Shown piece after piece: positions 1 through 7,510 of a DNA stretch of 23,247 nucleotides (its first letter is position 1; each line of letters starts with the position of its first letter). The DNA is from DAOTTX01 sp034437515 (GTDB taxonomy: Bacteria > Chloroflexota > Anaerolineae > Aggregatilineales > Phototrophicaceae): positions 1-23,247 of the forward strand of contig DAOTTX010000215.1 of NCBI GenBank assembly GCA_034437515.1, given 5' to 3'. The notes beneath the pieces were generated by a model that was not told the origin of the DNA, ran no database searches, and saw only the letters and a list, made by a program, of their open reading frames with translations. The position numbers and the translations under genes were made by a program.

Positions 1-105
1 ATCGTCAATCATGTGATTGTAGATTTCACGGTTGAGGGGCAAGATCACGCGTTTGGATGTTTTTGCAAGAAGCTGTTTGGTTTGGTTACAATTTCTCTGA
101 GGCAT
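1..105 (-). CDS. Possible N-terminal part of an unidentified protein, running off the left edge
   Basis: Reading the minus strand from an ATG at 105 down to base 1 gives 35 codons without a stop, beginning MPQRNCNQTKQLLAKTSKR and continuing with a VILPLNREIYNHMIDD-like stretch. The composition (basic N-terminus, then a mixed hydrophobic and polar stretch) looks more protein-like than the opposite strand. I do not recognise the family. It faintly recalls the start of transposase-like proteins in Chloroflexota and cyanobacteria, but that is only an impression. No clear ribosome-binding site precedes the ATG, so the call is weak. A GTG-initiated plus-strand frame (13-240) covers the same DNA but runs straight through a terminator hairpin and is less credible. 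Confidence 0.35.
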   Translation of the reverse strand, partial: MPQRNCNQTKQLLAKTSKRVILPLNREIYNHMIDD

Positions 106-119
106 GGTGACCGATTATC

Positions 120-139
120 TAATGACTTTTCAGTCATTA
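120..139. repeat. Perfect inverted repeat, 8-bp stem with TTTC loop
   Basis: TAATGACT (120-127) and AGTCATTA (132-139) are exact inverted complements around a 4-base loop. The repeat sits just upstream of the possible minus-strand start at 105. It has no U-tract, so a regulatory palindrome or mobile-element end is as likely as a transcript hairpin. The function is unknown. Confidence 0.4.
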
Positions 140-194
140 TCGCCTCTTTTTCACTCAAACCACAGAATCCGTTAGAATCAGGAATATTCAAACG

Positions 195-231
195 AAGGCA
201 CGCCGGACGCCCCGCGTGCCTTATTTTGTTT
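195..231 (+). terminator. Rho-independent terminator-like hairpin
   Basis: AAGGCACGC (195-203) pairs perfectly with GCGTGCCTT (214-222) around a 10-base loop. On the plus strand it is followed at once by the T-rich ATTTTGTTT. The 9-bp GC-rich stem plus T-run fits an intrinsic terminator for transcripts entering from the left, insulating argF. On the minus strand the following bases are not a T-run. No plus-strand gene that it would serve is visible in the window. Confidence 0.6.
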
Positions 232-243
232 CCCTGCTGATTA

Positions 244-267
244 TGCTATACTGCCATTGTGTATAAT
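244..267 (+). promoter_or_regulatory. Promoter of argF (extended -10)
   Basis: TGC-TATACT at 244-252 is an extended -10 element, and a second -10-like TATAAT lies at 262-267, both 35-58 bases before the argF start. No good -35 hexamer is visible at 16-18 bp, as expected for an extended -10 promoter. The same TGN-TATRNT pattern occurs before cdaA and der. Confidence 0.5.
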
Positions 268-301
268 TTGCCTTCATATGCTTCAGAAATTATAGGGTCC
301 G

Positions 302-1219
302 ATGAAAAAGTTTATTGACCTGACAGAACTATCGAGCGATGACGCTGTCGAGTTACTCGATCTCGCAATTTTTCTTAAAAAGGAATGGCAAACAGGTGGT
401 AATCGTCCGGTGCTAGCGGGGCAGTTGCTAGCGATGGTGTTTCAGAAGCCCTCGCTGCGGACGCGCGTGTCGTTCGAGGTGGCGATGAAGCATCTCGGCG
501 GTGATGCGATTATGATCGGCCCGTCGGAGGTCGGGCTAGGTACACGTGAGAGTGTGCCTGATGTGGCGCGTGTGCTTTCCGGCTATGTGCAGGCGATCAT
601 GGCGCGAGTCTTCGCCCACGAACACGTCGTAACGCTTGCGGAACATGCTAGCGTGCCGGTCATCAACGGCCTGAGTGATGATCGCCATCCGTGCCAGGCC
701 ATGGCAGATATGCTGACAATACACGAACACTTCGGGCGTTTGCAGGGGTTGAAGCTGGCTTTCATCGGTGATGGAAACAACGTTGCGGCGTCTTTGCTGA
801 CAGCCTGTGCCCATTTCGGCCTGGATTTTTCCATCGCTACACCGGCGGGTTACGAACTGCCAGCGGCGGCGATGCTCACCTCAGCGGAGATTGCGCGGGA
901 AAACGGCATCCAAGTCGAGACGTTCACCGAGCCGAACGCGGCGGTTCATGAAGCCGATGTGATCTATACTGATACATGGGTCAGCATGGGGCAGGAAGAA
1001 GAGGTCGCCGAGCGCATCGCAACCTTTGAAGCCTATCAGGTCAACGATGACCTGCTGCACCGCGCTCATAAAGACAGTATCGTGTTACATTGCCTGCCGG
1101 CCCATCGTGGGCAAGAGATCACCGACGCCGTCGCGGATGGGCCGCAATCGGCGATCTTCCAACAGGCTGAAAATCGCCTGCACGCACAGAAAGCAATACT
1201 CGTAAAATTGATGACATAG
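302..1219 (+). CDS. argF: Ornithine carbamoyltransferase
   Basis: The protein (305 aa) makes citrulline from ornithine and carbamoyl phosphate in arginine biosynthesis and is cytoplasmic, normally trimeric. The carbamoyl-phosphate motif SLRTR is at residues 51-55, HPCQ at 129-132, an FIGDGNN turn opening the ornithine domain near 154-160, DTWVSMGQE at 224-232 (the SMG loop binds ornithine) and HCLPAHRG at 263-270 with the reactive Cys. Length and motif order are those of the anabolic enzyme. S-L-R-T-R replaces the usual S-T-R-T-R, a common variant. The ATG has TAGGG a few bases upstream. Other arg genes are absent from the window, and the next gene starts 12 bases after the stop, so argF probably shares a transcript with the TPR gene. 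Confidence 0.95.
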   Translation: MKKFIDLTELSSDDAVELLDLAIFLKKEWQTGGNRPVLAGQLLAMVFQKPSLRTRVSFEVAMKHLGGDAIMIGPSEVGLGTRESVPDVARVLSGYVQAIMARVFAHEHVVTLAEHASVPVINGLSDDRHPCQAMADMLTIHEHFGRLQGLKLAFIGDGNNVAASLLTACAHFGLDFSIATPAGYELPAAAMLTSAEIARENGIQVETFTEPNAAVHEADVIYTDTWVSMGQEEEVAERIATFEAYQVNDDLLHRAHKDSIVLHCLPAHRGQEITDAVADGPQSAIFQQAENRLHAQKAILVKLMT

Positions 1220-1231
1220 AGAGCAGAGACG

Positions 1232-3490
1232 ATGGCTGGTAATCGCGAAGCCTTTCAACAACTGATGAACAAAGGCCACAACGCCGCCTGGGATCAAGAA
1301 TGGCCGCAGGCGATCAAAGCCTATTCACAGGCGATCCATGAGTTTCCAGAAGACCCGGAAGCACATATCAACCTCGGCTTGTCATTGTTACGCGCCGGGC
1401 GGTTGAACGACTCGTTCAAGGTCTATTCACGGGCGCATCAACTTGCCCCTGATGACCCGATCCCACTAGAAAAAAGTGCCGATGTGCTAGAACGTATGGG
1501 GCGTCTTAAAGAGGCCGCGCAACAGTACGTCAATGTCGCTGATGTGTATTTTTCCATGCGTGACCTGGACAAAGCCGTCGGCAACTGGGAACGCGCTACC
1601 CAGTTGACCCCCGGCCTGATTAGCATTCATGCCAAGCTGGCACAGGCTTACGAACGCATTGGTGATAAGAAACGGGCGATGCGTGAATATTTGACGCTGG
1701 CGTTTAACTTCCAGCGGATGAGCGAAACCAACAAAGCTATTAAGGCGGTAGAGCGTTCGCTGCGTCTTGATCGTCGTAATCCGCAAGCGTTGAACACACT
1801 GCGTGCGCTGCGCTCCGGCGGTGAGGTCATCCTGCCGAAGTTTGAGGATGACGAAGCGGAGGCCGAAGAAAGCGAATTTGACGCCTTCAACAGTAGTTTC
1901 GCTGGCATAACTGCGGAAACTACCGAGGACGATGTCGGTGAGTCACACCCGCTCGGCCCGATGGGGGAGGCCATGAGCAAGGCGCTGATTAAATTGGCGG
2001 ATCACGTCGTCGAGAGTGGGTCGCTGGACGCCGCAGGTGGTGAAGCACTCAAAGGGATGGAATTCCAGCGGCAGGGGTTGGTGGCGGAGGCGATCAGCGC
2101 GTATAAGCGTGCTGAGTCCAAGCTCCGTCATCCCGCGCTCAAGTTCAACCTGGGAACGCTGCTCGTCATAGATGAAAAGCCTGACGACGCCGTCAAACAT
2201 CTGGGTGATGCGGTGGTTGATCCGTCACTATCGGCGGGGGCGTTACATGCGCTCGGCAAGGCATACTACGACCTCGACCAGCACAAGAAAGCCGCACGTT
2301 ATTTGTTGCAAAGTCTGCAAGCTGTCGATACCAGCCTGGCGGTTGACGCCCAGGAGGCCACCGAACTCGGTGAGATTTACAATCGCTTGCTTTCCGCGCT
2401 GGACGGTCGCACCGCCGATTCGTTGAAAGCCGTGAACAGCCGCTTCCTTGACTTGCTGAGTGGCAGAGATTGGAAGCAGCGCATCGCAGAAACACGTCGC
2501 CATCTCGAAGAGGTCATGCGTGACCAGGGCGACCAGGGGGTCGTGGACTTCCTCGGTACGGGTGGCAGTGATAAGTTAGCCGGCATTGTTTCGCAAATTG
2601 ACACTTACATCCGGCAAGGGTTGCTGACGCTGGCGATGGAAAGCGCCCATAGCGCGGTGGAAATCTCGCCGTATTATCTGCCCATTCACGTCCGCATGGC
2701 GGAGATCATGATGCGTGAAGGCCGTCTGCGGCAGGCAATCAAAAAATATAATGCGGTGGCGCGTTCGTACATGGCGCGTGACGAAAATGACCGTGCCGCC
2801 TCGATCCTCAGTGAGGTGCTGGAGATGGCACCGCTGGATGTTTCCGTGCGTAAAAGTTTGATCGAATTGCTGGAAAGCGAAGAACGCCTGGACGAAGTGC
2901 TTGAGCAATACATTGACCTTGCCAAGACCTATAACCAGCTTGGTAACTTCGACCCCTCCCGTGAGATGTTCCAACAAGCAGAGCGTCTGGCAAAGCGTAT
3001 TGATGCCGATCCGGAAAAGATCGTCATCATTAAACACAACCTCGCGGATATGGATCAAATGCGGTTGGATACGCGCCGTGCTATTAAAACCTACGAGGAG
3101 ATCGTCGCGCTCAAGGACGACGACGAGCGTGCTTACCGCATGCTGGTTGACCTGAATTACAATCTCACCAATCAGGTAGATGCCATTCGCTATCTGGACA
3201 AGCTGCTCGGCATCTACGCCCGGAAGAAGAAGTTCAGCAAGATCGTGCAACTGTTGGAAGAACTCGTCAAGCTCTATCCGAATGATACCGGTCTGCGTTC
3301 TCGCCTCGCGCAGATGTACCGCCAGATGAAGCGTAAGAGCGACGCCATTGACCAGCTCGACGTCCTCGGTGAGTTGCAGCTAGAAGCTGGGATGCAGGAA
3401 GACGCTCGTAAGACCATCCAGCAGATCATCAAACTCGGCCCGGATAACATGAACGATTACAAGCGGTTGCTTTCTCAACTCGGAGGGTGA
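1232..3490 (+). CDS. Large cytoplasmic TPR-repeat protein
   Basis: A 752-residue protein built almost entirely of tetratricopeptide-like helical hairpins. One block covers about residues 1-197 (for example AIKAYSQAIHEFPEDPEAHINLG-type repeats). An acidic low-complexity linker, rich in Glu, Asp and Ser, covers about 204-240. Further repeats run from about 270 to the C-terminus, interrupted near 390-450 by a segment without obvious repeats. There is no signal peptide or membrane segment, so it should be a cytoplasmic scaffold that binds partners. It starts 12 bases after argF, with a purine-rich AGAGCAGAG upstream. No catalytic domain is visible and the role is unknown. It shares a transcript with a metabolic gene, but a functional link to arginine synthesis is not implied. 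Confidence 0.85.
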   Translation: MAGNREAFQQLMNKGHNAAWDQEWPQAIKAYSQAIHEFPEDPEAHINLGLSLLRAGRLNDSFKVYSRAHQLAPDDPIPLEKSADVLERMGRLKEAAQQYVNVADVYFSMRDLDKAVGNWERATQLTPGLISIHAKLAQAYERIGDKKRAMREYLTLAFNFQRMSETNKAIKAVERSLRLDRRNPQALNTLRALRSGGEVILPKFEDDEAEAEESEFDAFNSSFAGITAETTEDDVGESHPLGPMGEAMSKALIKLADHVVESGSLDAAGGEALKGMEFQRQGLVAEAISAYKRAESKLRHPALKFNLGTLLVIDEKPDDAVKHLGDAVVDPSLSAGALHALGKAYYDLDQHKKAARYLLQSLQAVDTSLAVDAQEATELGEIYNRLLSALDGRTADSLKAVNSRFLDLLSGRDWKQRIAETRRHLEEVMRDQGDQGVVDFLGTGGSDKLAGIVSQIDTYIRQGLLTLAMESAHSAVEISPYYLPIHVRMAEIMMREGRLRQAIKKYNAVARSYMARDENDRAASILSEVLEMAPLDVSVRKSLIELLESEERLDEVLEQYIDLAKTYNQLGNFDPSREMFQQAERLAKRIDADPEKIVIIKHNLADMDQMRLDTRRAIKTYEEIVALKDDDERAYRMLVDLNYNLTNQVDAIRYLDKLLGIYARKKKFSKIVQLLEELVKLYPNDTGLRSRLAQMYRQMKRKSDAIDQLDVLGELQLEAGMQEDARKTIQQIIKLGPDNMNDYKRLLSQLGG

Positions 3491-3590
3491 GCGTAGGTCG
3501 ATAGTGCCACACGGTATTATCCGCTATCGAAAAACGCGCTCAAGACTTCCGAATACATTCACGGGATGCAGAGCGCGTCGGCGTATTTTG

Positions 3591-3599
3591 TGGTATACT
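3591..3599 (+). promoter_or_regulatory. Extended -10 promoter for cdaA-cdaR
   Basis: TGG-TATACT is a good extended -10 element in the gap after the TPR gene. No -35 consensus lies 17 bp upstream. Transcription would start near 3606 and give a leader of about 217 bases before the GTG start of cdaA at 3823. Confidence 0.5.
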
Positions 3600-3605
3600 G
3601 ACCAT

Positions 3606-3822
3606 CAATTCGATGTCAAATACACAGTACATGATGTAAAAATTCGATTGCGTGCCGTGACATCCTCGCCGGGGCATCGGCGCATACTGCAAGAGGCTGA
3701 GTCAGACTATCTTTGGATAGTATTGCTGTTGACGGCAGAAGCCCCCGACTTTGGGCGTGGGGAGTATGTCACAATGGCGGCCTGAGGAATCAGGCCGTGT
3801 TTCGTTAGATAAGGGTAGTTGC
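3606..3822 (+). promoter_or_regulatory. Long structured 5' leader of cdaA (candidate regulatory RNA)
   Basis: The 332-bp gap between the TPR gene and cdaA contains no credible gene. Its downstream two thirds can fold locally: ACTATC (3706-3711) pairs with GATAGT (3716-3721) around TTTG, extended by GTCA (3701-3704) with TGAC (3730-3733). A C-run and G-run pair is possible between 3743-3746 and 3759-3762. CGGCCTGA (3778-3785) pairs perfectly with TCAGGCCG (3790-3797) around GGAA, a GNRA-type tetraloop, ending 14 bases before the AGGG ribosome-binding site at 3812-3815. Upstream, TCGATAG (3498-3504) pairs with CTATCGA (3524-3530). I cannot match it to a known riboswitch, 6S or SRP RNA. It may be an RNA control element, or the last hairpin may simply be a weak attenuator. 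Confidence 0.4.
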
Positions 3823-4668
3823 GTGGAACTCAATTGGGCGATTGAAATCTTATTTAACGATCCTTTTGCTATCGTTGATATTCTCATAGTCACAATCGTC
3901 TTTGTCGGGTTGAGCTTTCTTTTCCGTGGGACGCAGGCGGTCGCTCTTTTGCGCGGCACCGTCATCACCTATGTGATCCTCGTGTTGCTGGCAAATGTGC
4001 TGGATCTACAGGCGTTGGACTGGCTGCTACGTAACACGTTGACCGTGCTTGCGGTCGCCATCCCCGTGATCTTCCAACCGGAACTCCGCCGTGCGCTGGA
4101 ACGCCTCGGCAGGGGCGGCGTTCTCATCAACCGGCAGGCACCGGAAGACCGGCGTATGACGATCATCAATGAGATCTGTCAGGCGGCGGAGAAACTGTCT
4201 GAACGGCGGCACGGTGCGCTCATCGTTCTTCAGCGCAACAGCAGCCTTGATGAGTTTATCCGTACCGGCATTCCGTTGGACAGCAACGTCAACGCACAGA
4301 TCATTCTGACCATCTTCTGGCCTAAAACCGAACTGCACGATGGGGCAGCCATCATCGACAGTGACGGCGATATTGCGGCGGCGGCGTGTGTGCTGCCCCT
4401 CACCGCGAACCGTAACTTGCCTAGCCGCAAAATGGGCACACGTCACCGGGCCTCATTGGGCATCAGTGAGGTCAGTGATGCGTTGTGTGTGGTCGTCTCC
4501 GAGGAAACGGGCAAAATTGCCATTACCAACGGTGGGCGCATGGTTTCGCGGCTTGATGTCGAGCGTCTACGCACGATCTTGAATGCGTTCTACGGTCCGC
4601 AGGCCGATCAAGAAAAATCAGTCTGGGCGCGGTTGCTTGACCGGCTTCGGCAGACACTCTCTCAATAA
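3823..4668 (+). CDS. cdaA: Diadenylate cyclase CdaA (membrane c-di-AMP synthase)
   Basis: Makes cyclic di-AMP from two ATP. The protein has 281 residues if it starts at GTG 3823, preceded by AAGGG with 7-base spacing. An in-frame upstream start at 3751 would add 24 residues through a structured leader and is less likely. Three hydrophobic segments at about 18-34, 40-60 and 70-84 are membrane helices, followed by PELRRALE and a DisA_N catalytic domain. The DGA motif (residues 173-175, within LHDGAAI) and RHR motif (207-209, within GTRHRASLGIS) are intact. Length and layout are those of CdaA. The gene for its regulator follows 14 bases later, the known cdaA-cdaR pair, but glmM, often third in Firmicutes, is absent. 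Confidence 0.95.
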   Translation: MELNWAIEILFNDPFAIVDILIVTIVFVGLSFLFRGTQAVALLRGTVITYVILVLLANVLDLQALDWLLRNTLTVLAVAIPVIFQPELRRALERLGRGGVLINRQAPEDRRMTIINEICQAAEKLSERRHGALIVLQRNSSLDEFIRTGIPLDSNVNAQIILTIFWPKTELHDGAAIIDSDGDIAAAACVLPLTANRNLPSRKMGTRHRASLGISEVSDALCVVVSEETGKIAITNGGRMVSRLDVERLRTILNAFYGPQADQEKSVWARLLDRLRQTLSQ

Positions 4669-4682
4669 CAACGGACAGAACT

Positions 4683-5939
4683 GTGATCCGCAAACAACGA
4701 CAATTTAATCGAAATCGCATCGTGAATAATATCTTGTGGTTTGGTGCATCACTGGCACTGGCGATCTTCATCTGGGTGATCGCGGTGACTGAGGACGTCC
4801 AGGAGCGACGCTTCCTCGGCGTGAACGTCCAGTTTGAGACCGACCCCGGCCTCGTCATCGTAAATCACCCAACCCGCAGCGTACGGGTGAACGTCCGTGC
4901 CCAGCAGGAGGTCGTCGGCTTGTTGACGACCGAAGACATCATCGTTGAAGCCGATTTAACAGGTCTGGAACCGGGGACACACTTCGTCACTCTCGCCTCC
5001 GATGTCACCCGCGATGGGGTCATTGCGGATACACAACCCCGGCAAGTTGAAGTGGTGCTTGAACAGGTGCTTTCTCAACAGGTGCAGGTCACGACACCGA
5101 TTATCACCCGTCCGCCGATCAGCTATGTGGTCTCTGCGCCGGTCGCGTTAGAGAGCCAGGTACAGGTCACCGGGCCATCAAGCCAGGTGCAGCGGGTCGT
5201 GGCGGCGCGTGCCACGCTCGACCTCGAGGACGCCCGTGATAACGTCACCCAGAGCGTGCGCTTGCAGCCGGTTGATGCTGATGGGGATGTGGTCGATACC
5301 GTGACCGTAGAACCGGAGACAGTCATCGTTGAGGTGGGCATCGCTACCAGCAACAACATCAAAGAGATCGACGTCTCACCGGACATCAACACCGAAACCC
5401 TTAAAGAGGGATATTCCATTGGCAACATTGATTACAGCCCGCAAGATATTCAAGTCATCGGCTCGCGTGATGATCTGGCATCACTGCCTGAATCGCTGCT
5501 CACCGAGGAGATCGACCTGACCGACCGTACCGACGATTTCGAGATCAGTGTGCCGGTCAACTTCCCCGCTGGGCTGGCGCTGCCCATTCTGGGTGACGAG
5601 CAGGAAGTCAGTGTGTTTGTCGAGATCATCGCGCCCACCGCAACCCGCCGTTTTGACAATATGGCCGTCAGCATCGTCGGCGCACCGGAAGGTATCGAAG
5701 TCGAGCTTACGCCGCAGCAGGTCAGTCTGGTCGTCACCGCGACCGCCGCGCTGTTGGACGATCTCACCAGTGATGATATTCGGGTTTCCATTGACGTAAG
5801 CAACCTGGACTCCGGCGTGTATGACCTTGAACCGAATGTCAACCTGGAGGCCGAAGACTACGACATCACGGTGTTACCCGCAACCGTGACCGTGACCATC
5901 CCCGTGCTAACGGAAACCACTGAGATACCATCGCCATAG
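4683..5939 (+). CDS. cdaR: YbbR-domain protein, CdaA regulator CdaR
   Basis: The 418-residue protein has a short basic N-terminus, one membrane helix at about 18-36 (beginning NILWFGASLALAIFIWVIAV) and a long beta-rich extracytoplasmic part. This part can be divided into about four YbbR repeats (roughly 40-125, 130-215, 225-310 and 315-400), each with V-V-V/T-V strand patterns such as VEVVLEQ, VIVEVGI, VSVFVEI and VTVTIPV. In Firmicutes, CdaR binds CdaA at the membrane and modulates c-di-AMP synthesis. The gene begins with GTG 14 bases after cdaA, after a weak ACGGA site, so the two are almost certainly cotranscribed. The C-terminus is Thr- and Pro-rich and ends soon after the last repeat. 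Confidence 0.88.
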   Translation: MIRKQRQFNRNRIVNNILWFGASLALAIFIWVIAVTEDVQERRFLGVNVQFETDPGLVIVNHPTRSVRVNVRAQQEVVGLLTTEDIIVEADLTGLEPGTHFVTLASDVTRDGVIADTQPRQVEVVLEQVLSQQVQVTTPIITRPPISYVVSAPVALESQVQVTGPSSQVQRVVAARATLDLEDARDNVTQSVRLQPVDADGDVVDTVTVEPETVIVEVGIATSNNIKEIDVSPDINTETLKEGYSIGNIDYSPQDIQVIGSRDDLASLPESLLTEEIDLTDRTDDFEISVPVNFPAGLALPILGDEQEVSVFVEIIAPTATRRFDNMAVSIVGAPEGIEVELTPQQVSLVVTATAALLDDLTSDDIRVSIDVSNLDSGVYDLEPNVNLEAEDYDITVLPATVTVTIPVLTETTEIPSP

Positions 5940-5956
5940 ATAAGCGGTCACAAATT

Positions 5957-5965
5957 TGCTATGAT
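5957..5965 (+). promoter_or_regulatory. Extended -10 promoter for der
   Basis: TGC-TATGAT lies 39 bases before the der start, in the 65-bp gap after cdaR. It matches the extended -10 pattern seen before argF and cdaA. No -35 hexamer is evident. Confidence 0.4.
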
Positions 5966-6004
5966 AAGGGTCACTCCCAGTATAGAAGTGGAAAAAATAA
6001 GGTC

Positions 6005-7393
6005 ATGGCACGTAAACCGCTGGTCGCGCTCGTCGGGCGACCGAACGTAGGCAAAAGCACATTATTCAATCGTCTGGTCGGCGGGCGAGTCGCCGTCACG
6101 CACGAAATCCCCGGTACGACCCGCGACCGCCTGATGGGTGAATCCGATTGGAACGGGATCACATTCAACGTCGTCGATACCGGCGGCATCGAGATCTACC
6201 AGCCGAAAGGCACCCGCGACGAGTCCCCGTTGGCAGAGGGCAGCGTGGAGTTCATCCCGCAGATTCGCGCCCAAGCGATGCTCGCCATCGAAGATGCTGA
6301 TGTGGTCGTCCTGTTGGTGGATATCACGCATGGCATCACCGCCGCTGACGAAGAAATCACAGAGATCCTGCGTCGCACCAGTAAGCCGGTCGTCGTCGCC
6401 GCCAACAAAGCCGATACCATCCAGAAGCAGAGTGACGCCTTCGAGTTTTATGCGTTGGGGCTGGGGCCAGTCGTCGGGGTGAGCGCCATTCATGGCATCG
6501 GCACCGGTGACCTGCTGGACGCGGTTATCGACGCGATGACCGAGGCTGAAATTCTGTTCGAAGAAGAGGAAGACGATCACCTTAAAATTGCCATTCTCGG
6601 ACGGCCTAACGCGGGTAAAAGCACGCTGTTGAATAAACTGCTTGGCGAGGATCGTGCGATTGTGAGTCCGGTGGCAGGCACCACCCGTGATGCGCTCGAT
6701 AGTAAAATTCGCTGGAACAAAGAAGATATCACCCTAATCGACACAGCTGGCATTCGTCGCCGGGGGAAGATCGCACCCGGTGTAGAAAAATACAGCGTCA
6801 TCCGGGCGATGCAAGCCATCGAACGCTGTGACGTCGCGCTGTTGATGCTTGACGCGACCGAAGGCGTCACCGAGCAGGATGAACACATCGCCGGCTATGT
6901 GTTGGAGCAACACAAAGGACTGGTGATTGTCGTCAACAAATGGGATACGGTCGAGAAGGACACCGGCACGCTCGAAGCTTACCTGCAAGAAGTGCGTGAG
7001 AAACTGCATTTCGTCCCCTACGCGTCGGTGATCTTTATCAGTGCGCTCACCGGGCAGCGTATCCATCAGGTGTTGGATATGGCGAACCGTGTTTATGAAA
7101 ACCGGTTCATTCGCGTCCCGACCTCGGAGCTAAACCGCATTCTGCGCGCTGCCGTTCAAAAGCACCCGGCACCGATGAAAGGCACCCGCCGTCTCAAAAT
7201 CTACTACGCGACACAGGTCGCCACCGAGCCGCCGTTGTTTCTGTTCCATCTGAACCACCGGGATTTGCTGCACTTTACCTATAGTCGCTTTCTGGAAAAC
7301 CAACTCAGGGCGGTCTATCCGTTTGAGGGGACGCCGATTCGTTTCAGCTTCCGTGAGGCGAAAAGCGACCCGCGCCAGCAAGAGCGCGACTAG
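6005..7393 (+). CDS. der: Ribosome-assembly GTPase Der (EngA)
   Basis: An essential double-GTPase for 50S ribosome assembly, 462 residues. G domain 1: P-loop GRPNVGKS (11-18), switch TT (38-39), DTGG (58-61), NKAD (134-137). G domain 2: P-loop GRPNAGKS (199-206), DTAG (246-249), NKWD (311-314). An acidic linker (EEEEDD, about 186-191) joins them, and a KH-like domain follows from about 355 to 440. Domain 1 carries an insert of about 20 residues just after DTGG (EIYQPKGTRDESPLAEGSVEF region), which is not in the shorter E. coli-type proteins and which I associate with some Chloroflexota. The ATG follows a purine-rich stretch (GTGGAAAAAATAAGG), so the exact Shine-Dalgarno is uncertain. It appears to be a separate transcription unit. 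Confidence 0.96.
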   Translation: MARKPLVALVGRPNVGKSTLFNRLVGGRVAVTHEIPGTTRDRLMGESDWNGITFNVVDTGGIEIYQPKGTRDESPLAEGSVEFIPQIRAQAMLAIEDADVVVLLVDITHGITAADEEITEILRRTSKPVVVAANKADTIQKQSDAFEFYALGLGPVVGVSAIHGIGTGDLLDAVIDAMTEAEILFEEEEDDHLKIAILGRPNAGKSTLLNKLLGEDRAIVSPVAGTTRDALDSKIRWNKEDITLIDTAGIRRRGKIAPGVEKYSVIRAMQAIERCDVALLMLDATEGVTEQDEHIAGYVLEQHKGLVIVVNKWDTVEKDTGTLEAYLQEVREKLHFVPYASVIFISALTGQRIHQVLDMANRVYENRFIRVPTSELNRILRAAVQKHPAPMKGTRRLKIYYATQVATEPPLFLFHLNHRDLLHFTYSRFLENQLRAVYPFEGTPIRFSFREAKSDPRQQERD

Positions 7394-7510
7394 TACAGCC
7401 GGGCTGAAATAGTCCATCAGCTAGTTTTAGGAGTGGTGAGTAAGCTGTCAAGCCTCTTCCTTGGATTATTCTGATTTCCCATACTGTAGCTGTACTTCCG
7501 CTGACGTGTA

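Noticed and set aside
13..240. 75-codon plus-strand ORF at the left edge
   Set aside because: It starts at GTG without a ribosome-binding site, reads straight through the terminator hairpin at 195-231 and has no recognisable domain. The minus-strand frame at 1-105 is more protein-like.
2576..3250. 224-codon minus-strand ORF inside the TPR gene
   Set aside because: Antisense of a repetitive coding region; Val- and His-rich composition is typical of such shadows.
3504..3785. 93-codon ORF in the gap before cdaA
   Set aside because: GTG start without a ribosome-binding site, Arg-rich shadow-like composition, and it runs through the promoter and several perfect RNA stems. The leader interpretation explains the region better.
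3770..3800. SRP (4.5S) RNA because of the GGAA tetraloop
   Set aside because: The conserved AGGAAGCAGC-type segment and asymmetric loops of SRP RNA are not present next to the GGAA hairpin.
3751..3822. Upstream in-frame start giving a 305-residue CdaA
   Set aside because: The additional 24 residues are polar, lie across the GGAA hairpin and have no ribosome-binding site. GTG 3823 with AAGGG gives the usual CdaA length and N-terminus.
7394..7510. Terminator between der and the cyclase gene
   Set aside because: GTACAGC (7393-7399) and GCTGTAC (7489-7495) can pair, but they are about 90 bases apart and no T-run follows, so it is not a convincing terminator.
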